From positions 930,001 to 994,000 of the forward strand of contig OZ244815.1 in the NCBI GenBank assembly GCA_965220235.1: a DNA stretch of 64,000 nucleotides. Direction: 5' to 3'. Of this stretch, positions 35,160-42,964 are shown in pieces (position 1 is the first letter of the stretch; each line of letters begins with the position of its first letter). This stretch comes from Bin55 sp965220235. Lineage in GTDB: Bacteria > Pseudomonadota > Gammaproteobacteria > Pseudomonadales > Azotimanducaceae. Under the pieces are notes generated by a model that was not told where the DNA came from, did no database searches, and saw nothing but the letters and a program-made list of their open reading frames with translations. Made by a program: the position numbers and the translations under genes.

Positions 35160-36392
35160 ATGACCGCACTTGATGGCATGCGTGTCTTGGACATGACACA
35201 ATTCGAGGCAGGAACGTGCTGCACCCAGTCTCTGGCGTTCCTAGGCGCTGACGTTGTGAAAGTCGAACGACCAGATGTTGGTGACCCGGGTAGGGTTCGG
35301 GCACGTGGTGAATTAATCGACGCGGAGTATTTCATCAATTGGAATAGCAATAAGCGAAGCGTCACACTTGATCTCACAAATCCAGACGGACGAGAAATAC
35401 TTCTCAAAATGGTTCGTAACTATGACGTGTTTGTTGAGAACTATGGTCCCGGTGTCGTGGAGAAACTGGATATTGGCTACGACGTCATGCGCCGCGAGAA
35501 TCCGCAACTCATCTATACACGTATAAAAGGATTTGGTACGAGCGGGCCACGTGCGGACTACAAGTGCATGGACATGGTTGCTCAAGCGGCGGCGGGTGCG
35601 ATGTCCATTACTGGAAATCCAGATGGTCCGCCGATGCGTCCTGGTCCGACAACCGGCGATGCCGGTACCGGCATGCAAGCCGCATTAGCGATCACCGCGG
35701 CATACGTTCAGCGGCTTCGTACTGGTGAAGGGCAGCTGATCGAATTAGCTATGCAGGAGGCGATGACTTACTACTTGCGCACGGCGGTATCAAGGACACG
35801 CTTTGGTACGGTGCCAAGTCGTCGTTCAGCCAATGGTGAAAACCCGTTTATGGCGATGTACCCGTGCTGCCCTGGTGGTCCGAACGACTACGTCTACATC
35901 ATGGCTGTCAATCAGCGTATGTGGGATGCGGTCGCAGCCGCTATCGAAATCCCAGATCTAATGAAGGACGAACGTTTCGAGAACCCCCGGATCAGACACG
36001 AGAATCGCCAAGCATTGTTTGAAACCATCGCCGCGTGGACGCGCACAAAAACCAAACATGAAGCCTCGAAGATCTTCTCAGAGGCGGGTGTTTGCGCGAG
36101 CCCGGTCAACGAAACCACGGAACTTTTTACGGATGAACATTTGATTGAACGCGATTTCATAAAACACATCGATCATCGCGAGCATGGCCAAGTGCGAATT
36201 CTTGGCTGGCCGTCACGCTTATCGAAGAGTTCGGTGGAACCTGTCGCCGCACCGTTGCTGGGCGAGCACACGGATGAAGTCCTGCAAGAGGACCTTGGTT
36301 TGTCTGAGGCTCAACTCACTGAACTACATCGTAGAAATGTGGTCGGAAACGAAGAACTGGAACGAACAGACTTGAATGCAGCAGCAAGCTAG
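35160..36392 (+). CDS. Class III (CaiB/BaiF) CoA-transferase
   Basis: A 410-residue enzyme that moves CoA between carboxylic acids via an aspartyl-CoA adduct. The motifs are GMRVLDMTQFEAGTCCTQSLAFLGADVVKVERP at the start (positions 8-40), the catalytic Asp in KCMDMVAQAAAG and the GEGQLIELAM segment. The ATG at 35160 is preceded by AAAGGGA six bases upstream; a GTG directly before it would leave poor spacing. The substrate is unknown. The divergent neighbour is the PTPS-like gene and the downstream one a VanY-like peptidase. Confidence 0.9.
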   Translation: MTALDGMRVLDMTQFEAGTCCTQSLAFLGADVVKVERPDVGDPGRVRARGELIDAEYFINWNSNKRSVTLDLTNPDGREILLKMVRNYDVFVENYGPGVVEKLDIGYDVMRRENPQLIYTRIKGFGTSGPRADYKCMDMVAQAAAGAMSITGNPDGPPMRPGPTTGDAGTGMQAALAITAAYVQRLRTGEGQLIELAMQEAMTYYLRTAVSRTRFGTVPSRRSANGENPFMAMYPCCPGGPNDYVYIMAVNQRMWDAVAAAIEIPDLMKDERFENPRIRHENRQALFETIAAWTRTKTKHEASKIFSEAGVCASPVNETTELFTDEHLIERDFIKHIDHREHGQVRILGWPSRLSKSSVEPVAAPLLGEHTDEVLQEDLGLSEAQLTELHRRNVVGNEELERTDLNAAAS

Positions 36393-36409
36393 CTGAGTCA
36401 TGTGATGCT

Positions 36410-36934
36410 ATGGACGCGACACTACATGCGTATCACGAGCAACTAGGTATTCCTTCGGATTACACTAAGAAGACTCGTCTACCTATTCACACAGTCCCGC
36501 CCGATCTAGTTGACATCGGACCGGATTGCTACGGACGTCCGCAGTGCATGCGGACTGACGCAGCGGCCGCGTGGAATGGCATGCGGGAGGCGGCTGCTCA
36601 AGCGTCGATCGAACTTCTGGTGGTTTCGGCCTACCGTTCGGTTGAATACCAAGTCCAGGTGATACAGCGTCAGCTTGCCAAGGGTAAAACGATTCAGGAC
36701 ATCTTGACGCGAGTCGCTGCCCCGGGTTTTAGTGAACACCACAGTGGGTGTGCCCTCGATTTAACAACTCAGGGATTTGATGCGGTCGAGGAAGAGTTCG
36801 AAGATTCGTCGGCGTTCAAGTGGTTAGTTACAAACGCAGCAACGCACGGATTTCATTTGAGTTATCCGCGTGACAATCCATTCGGTGTGATTTACGAACC
36901 GTGGCATTGGTGCTACTCGGTTCAAGATTCCTAA
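36410..36934 (+). CDS. VanY-type D-alanyl-D-alanine carboxypeptidase (M15 family)
   Basis: The 174-residue protein has the M15 zinc motifs. The first is SEHHSGCALDLT (His and Asp ligands, near 112-122) and the second EPWHWCYS (His, near 165). LLVVSAYRSVEYQ precedes the zinc site as in VanY. No signal peptide or membrane anchor is visible, so it may act in the cytoplasm on recycled muropeptides, or have a non-canonical export route. It follows the CoA-transferase gene closely, and its stop overlaps the nadB stop. Confidence 0.85.
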   Translation: MDATLHAYHEQLGIPSDYTKKTRLPIHTVPPDLVDIGPDCYGRPQCMRTDAAAAWNGMREAAAQASIELLVVSAYRSVEYQVQVIQRQLAKGKTIQDILTRVAAPGFSEHHSGCALDLTTQGFDAVEEEFEDSSAFKWLVTNAATHGFHLSYPRDNPFGVIYEPWHWCYSVQDS

Positions 36935-38553
36935 GCTCTCGCGACATTCGGTTGTAAAACGTCCAACGGGTCATCGGGCGGGAGTTGGATACTCGGCTTG
37001 GCAGCCCGCAACTGGTCCGGATAGTCGAGGGTATAGTGCAGCCCGCGCGACTCTTTGCGCCACTGTGCGCCACGCACGATGGCTTCGGCAACGTTTATAA
37101 GGTTGCGCAGCTCGATCAAATCGCTATTGATCCGATAGTGTGAATAGAACTCGTGTACCTCGCGTTTAAGGAGGTTTATTCGATTAGCAGCGCGTTCGAG
37201 CCGATTGTCGGTGCGCACGATGCCGACGTAGTCCCACATAAACCTACGCAATTCCATCCAGTTGTGCGTTAAGACGATGTTTTCGTCTGAGTTGGTCACG
37301 CGTGACTCGTCCCAGTCCTTGATATCGGCTTCAAACGATGGTGTGCTGGACAGCCACTCGGCGATGTGGTTAGCCGCTGATTTCGCGTATACGAGACACT
37401 CAAGAAGCGAATTGCTTGCTAATCGGTTCGCGCCATGGACGCCCGTGCATGCAACTTCACCGATTGCGTATAGTGCTCCAAGATCGGTACGTCCGTGATG
37501 GTCGACGAGCACGCCACCACAGGTGTAGTGTGCTGCAGGAACAACCGGAATCGGGTCCACACGCATGTCAATGCCGATCTCAAGTAATTGTTGAAGTATC
37601 GTTGGGAATTGTTTTTCGACATGTGCCTTCGGCAGATCCGTTACGTCGAGATACACGCACTCGATGCCTAATCGTTTGATCTCGTAGTCGATGGCTCGAG
37701 CGACGATGTCGCGGGACGCAAGCTCTTGTCGTTTATCGAATCGGTGCATAAAGGTCGAGCCATCGGGCAATCGCAGTTTCCCTCCTTCGCCACGTACAGC
37801 TTCGGAAATTAGGAACGATCGCGCGTCTGGGTGATAGAGACACGTTGGATGGAACTGATTGAATTCCATATTCGACAAACGACAACCCGCGCGCCAGGCC
37901 ATCGCGATACCGTCGCCAGTACAGGTATCCGGATTGCTGGTGTAAACGTAGACCTTGCTCGCACCGCCGGTGGCGAGAACAACCGATCTTGCTCGTATGC
38001 ATTCGACGCGATCACTATGAGGGTCGTAGACGTATGCGCCGACGACACGTTTTGCCGTGTTGTCTGTTTGATGTGATATCAAATCGACGGCGACACGGTC
38101 GTTCATGAACTCAATGTTGGATCGCCGATTGGCCTCTTCGATAAGGGTTGAAGCAATTGCGCGTCCGGTGGCGTCGGCGACGTGTAATACCCGCCGGTGG
38201 CTATGTCCGCCCTCTTTTGTGCGATGAAGATCTGATTGGTGGCGGTCGAATTGCAACCCCATCGAAATGAGATCGCTGACAGCGGTGGCTCCACTCTCTA
38301 CGACGAATCGAACGGCTTCCGGATCGCACAATCCCGCGCCCGCCATCAGCGTGTCGGTGAAATGAGACTCTGTGGAGTCGTTCTCATCCGTAACGGCTGC
38401 GACCCCTCCTTGCGCACGGTTTGTCGATCCGGCTTTCATGTCTTCTTTTGAAAGAACGAGCACTTGGACGTTAGAGGGAAGATTGATTGCTGACGCGAGA
38501 CCGGCAGCGCCGCTACCAATTACAAGTACATCGGTTTCATGACGAAGCGTCAT
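36931..38553 (-). CDS. nadB: L-aspartate oxidase
   Basis: The 540-residue flavoprotein oxidises L-aspartate to iminoaspartate, the first step of quinolinate and NAD synthesis. The FAD motif VIGSGAAGLASA begins near residue 11. The active-site region contains EGGHSHRRVLHVADATGR (about 115-132), and HPTCLYH and GVHGANRLASNSLLECL follow. The C-terminal helical domain is complete. It is divergent from rpoE, the order found in many gammaproteobacteria. Confidence 0.97.
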   Translation of the reverse strand: MTLRHETDVLVIGSGAAGLASAINLPSNVQVLVLSKEDMKAGSTNRAQGGVAAVTDENDSTESHFTDTLMAGAGLCDPEAVRFVVESGATAVSDLISMGLQFDRHQSDLHRTKEGGHSHRRVLHVADATGRAIASTLIEEANRRSNIEFMNDRVAVDLISHQTDNTAKRVVGAYVYDPHSDRVECIRARSVVLATGGASKVYVYTSNPDTCTGDGIAMAWRAGCRLSNMEFNQFHPTCLYHPDARSFLISEAVRGEGGKLRLPDGSTFMHRFDKRQELASRDIVARAIDYEIKRLGIECVYLDVTDLPKAHVEKQFPTILQQLLEIGIDMRVDPIPVVPAAHYTCGGVLVDHHGRTDLGALYAIGEVACTGVHGANRLASNSLLECLVYAKSAANHIAEWLSSTPSFEADIKDWDESRVTNSDENIVLTHNWMELRRFMWDYVGIVRTDNRLERAANRINLLKREVHEFYSHYRINSDLIELRNLINVAEAIVRGAQWRKESRGLHYTLDYPDQLRAAKPSIQLPPDDPLDVLQPNVARA

Positions 38554-38692
38554 AGATTGGTTGATAGAAACAGGTAAATTTCGATTATAGATTTCATCGG
38601 CATGTACAAGAACTCAGCAAAACTACTTTAGTTTTAAGTTATTAGTCGTTGTTTAGCGTCTCCGAAGTTAAAGTGCCACCGTAACGAACATT

Positions 38693-38720
38693 GAAACTAG
38701 CTTTAGGACGATTTGTCTAA
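38693..38720 (+). promoter_or_regulatory. Putative sigma-E autoregulatory promoter of rpoE
   Basis: GAAACTA (38693-38699), a five-of-seven match to the GGAACTT -35 element with its AAC core, is followed by 15 bases and GTCTAA (38715-38720), a good sigma-E -10 element. A transcript starting near 38727 would reach the rpoE start after about 58 bases. Confidence 0.5.
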
Positions 38721-38784
38721 AAAAAGGAATGGTGCGTCAAAGTGTGCATACAAACCGCGGAAAATTAGCAGCTAGAGTCTTCAA

Positions 38785-39462
38785 TTGAGCGTCGCTTTTT
38801 ATAATCCAACGATTACTCTGACCGGCTCACGCGTAAACTCGCGTAGTGAACCCATCCCCCGGAATACGGATGCCTCTCCTGTGGAAACGACGGATCTTGA
38901 GCTGGTCAACCGTATTCTGGATGACTCAGGCAAACGGCGCGAACTAGCGTTCGCGGCTCTCTACACACGCCACCGCACGACAGTGTTTAACGTGGCAATG
39001 CGAGTGGTGAACTCACCCGAGGATGCGGAAAACGTCGTACAAGAGACGTTTATCAAGGTCAACAAGAACCTGAGTGGGTTTCGCGGGAAGAGCCAGTTCT
39101 CGACGTGGCTCCATACGGTAGCAAAAAACACCGCGTTGAACTACAAAGCGCACGAGCAACGTAGACCACAGTCGTCGGGAACGGATCCGACGGATCTAAG
39201 TGAGATCGCGACGAGTTCGCCTCAATCTGATTTCGAGCATGAAGAACTGAAGGAGTCGCTTGATCGAGCACTCGCTTCGCTGAATGACGAGCTAAAACAG
39301 ACGTTGTTGCTCGTGGTCAATTCGGGGTTAAGTTACGAGCAGGTCGCTGAAATTACGAACGTGCCGGTTGGAACGGTACGGTCGCGAGTATTTCGCGCGC
39401 GGCAGGGGATTGATAAATTTCTCCTCGAAAACTTGCCGGGTTACCAGCAAAACGCGAAATAA
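38785..39462 (+). CDS. rpoE: ECF sigma factor sigma-E
   Basis: The 225-residue protein is an ECF sigma factor of the RpoE type. Region 2 is at about 55-115 with VVNSPEDAENVVQETFIKV and FRGKSQFSTWLHTVAKN. A linker follows, then region 4 at 160-215 with YEQVAEITNVPVGTVRSRVFRAR. It directs envelope-stress transcription and is held by RseA. The N-terminal about 30 residues are extra compared with E. coli. Start choice is uncertain (TTG 38785 or GTG 38881) because neither has a strong ribosome site. Confidence 0.9.
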   Translation: MSVAFYNPTITLTGSRVNSRSEPIPRNTDASPVETTDLELVNRILDDSGKRRELAFAALYTRHRTTVFNVAMRVVNSPEDAENVVQETFIKVNKNLSGFRGKSQFSTWLHTVAKNTALNYKAHEQRRPQSSGTDPTDLSEIATSSPQSDFEHEELKESLDRALASLNDELKQTLLLVVNSGLSYEQVAEITNVPVGTVRSRVFRARQGIDKFLLENLPGYQQNAK

Positions 39463-39823
39463 ACCTAAAGAAACACGAATTTCGCACGGAACTTTTGCAC
39501 AAAACTCATGTCGAAAAGAGAATTACGTGAAACTTCGTTAGTGTTTTATTTAATGATTGATGTTGATTGGACCTCTCGTGGAGAGTATATCTTTGTCAGT
39601 CGTTAAAACGCGAACGCAGTACGAAGTGCCACGTGAAGACACAGCCATTCACATACATTATTGGGTGCGGCAAGAAAGCCAACATAGCTACGGACGGAAT
39701 CGAATCGGTCTCGGGGTACGTCAAATCCAACACCATCTAGCGTGCGAGTGCTATCCGTCATGGATGACTTTATTAAGGCTGTTTCGGACAAGAGGCAAGA
39801 AGTAGGAGGTTTTCGTAGTCCTC
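39463..39823. other. Non-coding gap between rpoE and rseA
   Basis: These 361 bases separate two genes that are usually adjacent. A strong sigma-E-like promoter occupies 39488-39516. Beyond it no convincing gene appears. Frames at 39557-39805 (+) and 39603-39791 (-) have no recognisable features. A short hairpin CTCTC-gtg-GAGAG (39573-39585) lies near the 5' end of the predicted transcript. AGGAGG (39804-39809) precedes the rseA ATG by an unusually long 13-14 bases. A regulatory RNA or a long leader is possible. Confidence 0.55.
39488..39516 (+). promoter_or_regulatory. Strong sigma-E-type promoter in the rpoE-rseA gap
   Basis: GGAACTT (39488-39494) is an exact -35 consensus. It is followed by 15 bases and GTCGAAA (39510-39516), close to the sigma-E -10 (TCAAA/TCTAA class). 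Transcription would start near 39523, about 300 bases ahead of rseA. Confidence 0.6.
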
Positions 39824-40477
39824 ATGGATCAAACTAGCCACGACTCAGACCAGTTTCTAGACCAACATCTTTCGGCGGCGATCGATAACGAATTGAATGC
39901 TGACGACTGTGATGAGCTCTTAGAACACTTAGCGGAAAAACCGGACATGCAGAAAGCATGGGAACGGCACCACACGATCAACGCACTATTGCGTGGTGAG
40001 CAAATTGCCGCGAAGAACCACCTTCCATGGGAGAACATCCACGCACGTTTTAGTACGGAGAACGCACGATCGACGCGAGCCGGTGTCGTCATTGACTTAG
40101 CCTTTTTCAGAGAAAGGTATCTAGCAAAGGTTGTTGGCGGTATGGCACTCGCAGCGTCGGTGGTACTAGGTGTTTCACTTTTTGTCGCGATGCAAAACCC
40201 AGTTCAGAATCTGCAAGTTCCGCTTGCGGCCGAAGATAGCTCGGCTAACGAATCTACGTCACAGCTCGCGGCGTCAAAACCTTCACAATCCAATCCATCG
40301 ACAGCACAAGAATCACGACTTCCTACTACTACTAATCAACCGGATGTTTACTTGGTGTCCGATGGTGAAGTGCGCCAATCGCCGTTACCTTCGTCTGAGC
40401 CTCAACGTCAGAGTCGTGCGTACCCAACTGATCAGCCTGCTCCGAGTAACGACTTAGTTCGCTTCGCATCAGACTAA
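39824..40477 (+). CDS. rseA: Anti-sigma-E factor RseA
   Basis: The 217-residue protein has an N-terminal RseA-type sigma-binding domain (LSAAIDNELNADDCDELLEHLAEKPDMQKAWERHHTI, about 15-50, then LLRGE). A single membrane helix lies near 105-125 (VVGGMALAASVVLGVSLFVA) and the periplasmic tail is Ser/Gln-rich. It should hold RpoE at the membrane until DegS/RseP-type cleavage. Unlike E. coli, no rseB follows. The AGGAGG at 39804-39809 is far (about 14 bases) from this ATG. Confidence 0.85.
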   Translation: MDQTSHDSDQFLDQHLSAAIDNELNADDCDELLEHLAEKPDMQKAWERHHTINALLRGEQIAAKNHLPWENIHARFSTENARSTRAGVVIDLAFFRERYLAKVVGGMALAASVVLGVSLFVAMQNPVQNLQVPLAAEDSSANESTSQLAASKPSQSNPSTAQESRLPTTTNQPDVYLVSDGEVRQSPLPSSEPQRQSRAYPTDQPAPSNDLVRFASD

Positions 40478-40587
40478 TAAAGTCGCAATTAAGCCAATTG
40501 CGCGGTACTGACGCCTGAAGGACTCAGGTGCGTTCTATTCATCTGTATTTGTTCTGTCCGATTGACTGCGTGAACGCGGGTAATTAA

Positions 40588-40953
40588 TTGTCATTGCGGA
40601 CTTGCGGTACCGTTGTTGACCGTGAGCACGATCGCGTCATTGTTCGTATTGAACAGGAACGGTGCGCCAACTGCACGGGATGCGTTCGGTTCAATTTCCC
40701 GAACACCGTGAGTGCGATCGGCCAGCATGCGGTTGGCGAACGCGTCAGCGTGCGAGCCTCTACGTTTCAACTTTCGTTAGCTTCGATCATCGTATTCGGT
40801 CTTCCAGTTCTCACATTAGCTCTTACGATGTTGGTTTGGGATTCGATTTGGGCATTAGGTATCTCATTGCTCTTGAGCTTTGCAACTGTATATCTCGTCA
40901 TGCGATTCGCTCGACTAAAGAGCCGTCTCAAGATTTACGCTGAGTCGATCTGA
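40588..40953 (+). CDS. rseC: RseC/MucC family protein
   Basis: The 121-residue protein has the RseC layout. An N-terminal cytoplasmic domain carries a Cys cluster (RCANCTGC, about 27-34), then come two membrane helices (about 63-83 and 86-105) and a basic tail (RLKSRLKIY). RseC proteins support electron supply to SoxR and modulate sigma-E. It lies 110 bases after rseA, with an imperfect hairpin (ACGCCTGA/TCAGG) between. The start codon is TTG with a weak ribosome site. Confidence 0.82.
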   Translation: MSLRTCGTVVDREHDRVIVRIEQERCANCTGCVRFNFPNTVSAIGQHAVGERVSVRASTFQLSLASIIVFGLPVLTLALTMLVWDSIWALGISLLLSFATVYLVMRFARLKSRLKIYAESI

Positions 40954-40974
40954 TTCGAGCAAACTGTTATACGG

Positions 40975-42297
40975 CTAAGCAGCTTCCAACGCGACACTCT
41001 TACGCTTTCGGATCCCTAAATTGGTGAGCCAGAAGAAGATGGGGGCCGTGAGGACGAAAAACGCTGCAAGTAAGAAGATCACTTCAAACGCCCAGTCGTC
41101 TCCCACCATCGCTATCACAGTCGTACCAATTGTTGTCGAAAGGTTGGCGATCGACATGTAGATTGCGAACTGCGACGCAGCAACTTTTGGATCCACTAGT
41201 TCCATACATGCGGAGATGATCAATACGGCGTACAGATGCTGCGAGACCCAAAATCCGAGCATAAATATGTGCCAACCATATCCTTGTTGCAACGCTGGGA
41301 CAGTAATGAACGCAACCATGCCAACTGCGGTTATCACGCCTAGAACCACGATGCAGTTGCGTTGACCATAGATGTCAAAAACCGGACTCAATGCCAACCC
41401 AGTCCCTGCTGCGATTAATCCAATCGTGCCATACCAGGCGTTATAAGCACCATCATCCCAGTGCAGGTCGATCACGGAAAACGCTGGTAAATAAGCGCCT
41501 AACAATCCGCCAGCAACGCTATCGCAGAAGAACGCCACGATGAAAAACAAGCTGATCGGTCCGATTAGTTTCTTTAAGAGCTCGGCCAGCATGGGGAGGA
41601 ACTCCTCCACCTTCAATGCCAAAATCTCTGGAGCGATCTGACCACCTTCCGACCATGGAAACCTCTTCTCCATGGTGCGTTCCTTTAGCATGACAGGCAA
41701 CATCAACAAGAGGAACACCGTTAGTGCCGCGGCGATACAAGCACCACTTACCCCGAACAGGCCGAGTAAAAATCCACCGCCAACCATCCCCGTCAGCCTG
41801 CCGATACTCTGACTGCCGAACATCAACGCAGTTGCTTGGGATCGTTCCTTCTCCTTCAAGATCCCGATCGCTAAGCCGTCGACGGCGACATCCTGAGTAG
41901 ACGCGAAGAGATTTAAGACAAACCCACATCCCGCGAGGACGTATAGATTGGGTTCGCCTACCCCTGCGATCACAGCGCTCGTCGCGAACGTGAGCATTAA
42001 GCCGATCTGTGCTATCACCACCCAAGGACGACGATGACCGTAGATGAGAAAGGCCACGCGATCCATCAATGGACCGGCAAGAAACTTGAACGCCCACGGA
42101 AGTCCAATGACCGCAAGAAACTGGGCGATCTCGGACTTGGTGAAACCAATTTCGGCTAAGTGGGTCGGGAACGCTACTCCGAATAAACCGAGCGGGAGAC
42201 CCTGCGAAAAATACATGAACCCGATGACGGTGAACCGAAGATATACATTGCCGACTAGACTCAGGTCGAGAGATGTACGTTCAGATGCTTCTGCCAT
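40975..42297 (-). CDS. AmpG/PAT-family MFS transporter
   Basis: A 440-residue protein with about twelve membrane helices. The signature STQDVAVDGLAIGIL at about 137-150 and the GHRRPWVVI loop put it in the AmpG/acetyl-CoA-transporter-like group. Substrates in this group include muropeptides, but many members are unassigned. It is convergent with rseC (21 bases apart). Its sequence differs clearly from the AmpG-like protein at 10957-12279. Confidence 0.82.
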   Translation of the reverse strand: MAEASERTSLDLSLVGNVYLRFTVIGFMYFSQGLPLGLFGVAFPTHLAEIGFTKSEIAQFLAVIGLPWAFKFLAGPLMDRVAFLIYGHRRPWVVIAQIGLMLTFATSAVIAGVGEPNLYVLAGCGFVLNLFASTQDVAVDGLAIGILKEKERSQATALMFGSQSIGRLTGMVGGGFLLGLFGVSGACIAAALTVFLLLMLPVMLKERTMEKRFPWSEGGQIAPEILALKVEEFLPMLAELLKKLIGPISLFFIVAFFCDSVAGGLLGAYLPAFSVIDLHWDDGAYNAWYGTIGLIAAGTGLALSPVFDIYGQRNCIVVLGVITAVGMVAFITVPALQQGYGWHIFMLGFWVSQHLYAVLIISACMELVDPKVAASQFAIYMSIANLSTTIGTTVIAMVGDDWAFEVIFLLAAFFVLTAPIFFWLTNLGIRKRKSVALEAA

Positions 42298-42964
42298 GTT
42301 TGGCTCGGATGGGTGATCACGCGAGATGCGTATTTTCGCGTTTTACTGTGTTCGATTCGCGTTTTTTAACGTCGCGCTGGCGCACGCATTGTTCGCGCGT
42401 ACGTACTTATTGTGAGTTTGCTCGTTTAGGCGCAAGCGCACTGGAGTTTTTTGAACTTAATTTCGAATATGGGTACGACATCGTTTAAGTCGATGCGGCG
42501 TTGGAACGGTCGAGACAGGTGGTCAAGGCAAGATGAACGGTTCGTTTCGACAAGGTAGATACATGGCTTCGTGAAATTCTGTTTTGCTTTTACGGATAGT
42601 GGCATAGGGAAGTTAAAGCGGGTATCGCGATGCGATGACCGCGCGGGAGAACCCCAACGTAGAATCTGTGGTGTTTTCGAATCGTCAGTACAACATTCTT
42701 GAAGTCGAATACCTTCGTATAGGCTTTCATCAGGTTAGCGACCGAGCGGCTGCGATTTTTAATTGGAACGATCCGCCGCTAGTGTGGGTAGCACTAGATT
42801 GGGCCAAGGGCTTCCAAGAACGAAAGCTCGGACGAGCGAGGAATTCACGGACGCACTTGATTCTGTATTGTCGGAGTACGGTTCGTATCTAATCGAAGCT
42901 GACCTCTAACTCTATGAAGTTAAATTGAAATCGAATTAGGTCGAACCTTCAATATTGAGAATAT
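42298..42964. other. Intergenic region upstream of the second TonB receptor
   Basis: This is the longest gene-free stretch (667 bases). Small plus-strand frames (42273-42488 and 42635-42892) lack family features and good ribosome sites. CTAGTG and CACTAG (42779-42784, 42792-42797) form a short inverted repeat. The perfect palindrome TCAATATTGA (42949-42958) lies directly upstream of the receptor ATG, where an operator would fit. Confidence 0.45.

Noticed and set aside
39603..39791. 62-codon minus-strand frame in the same gap ending in a porin-like aromatic terminus (TAFAF)
   Set aside because: Resemblance to an outer-membrane barrel end is too weak, and there is no signal peptide or promoter.
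39557..39805. 82-codon plus-strand frame in the rpoE-rseA gap, ending at the rseA ribosome site
   Set aside because: The position would suit translational coupling, but the start is TTG without a ribosome site, the composition is not protein-like and no family is recognised.
42635..42892. 85-codon plus-strand frame before the second TonB receptor
   Set aside because: No motif, no clear ribosome site and no neighbouring context; could be chance or a degraded gene.
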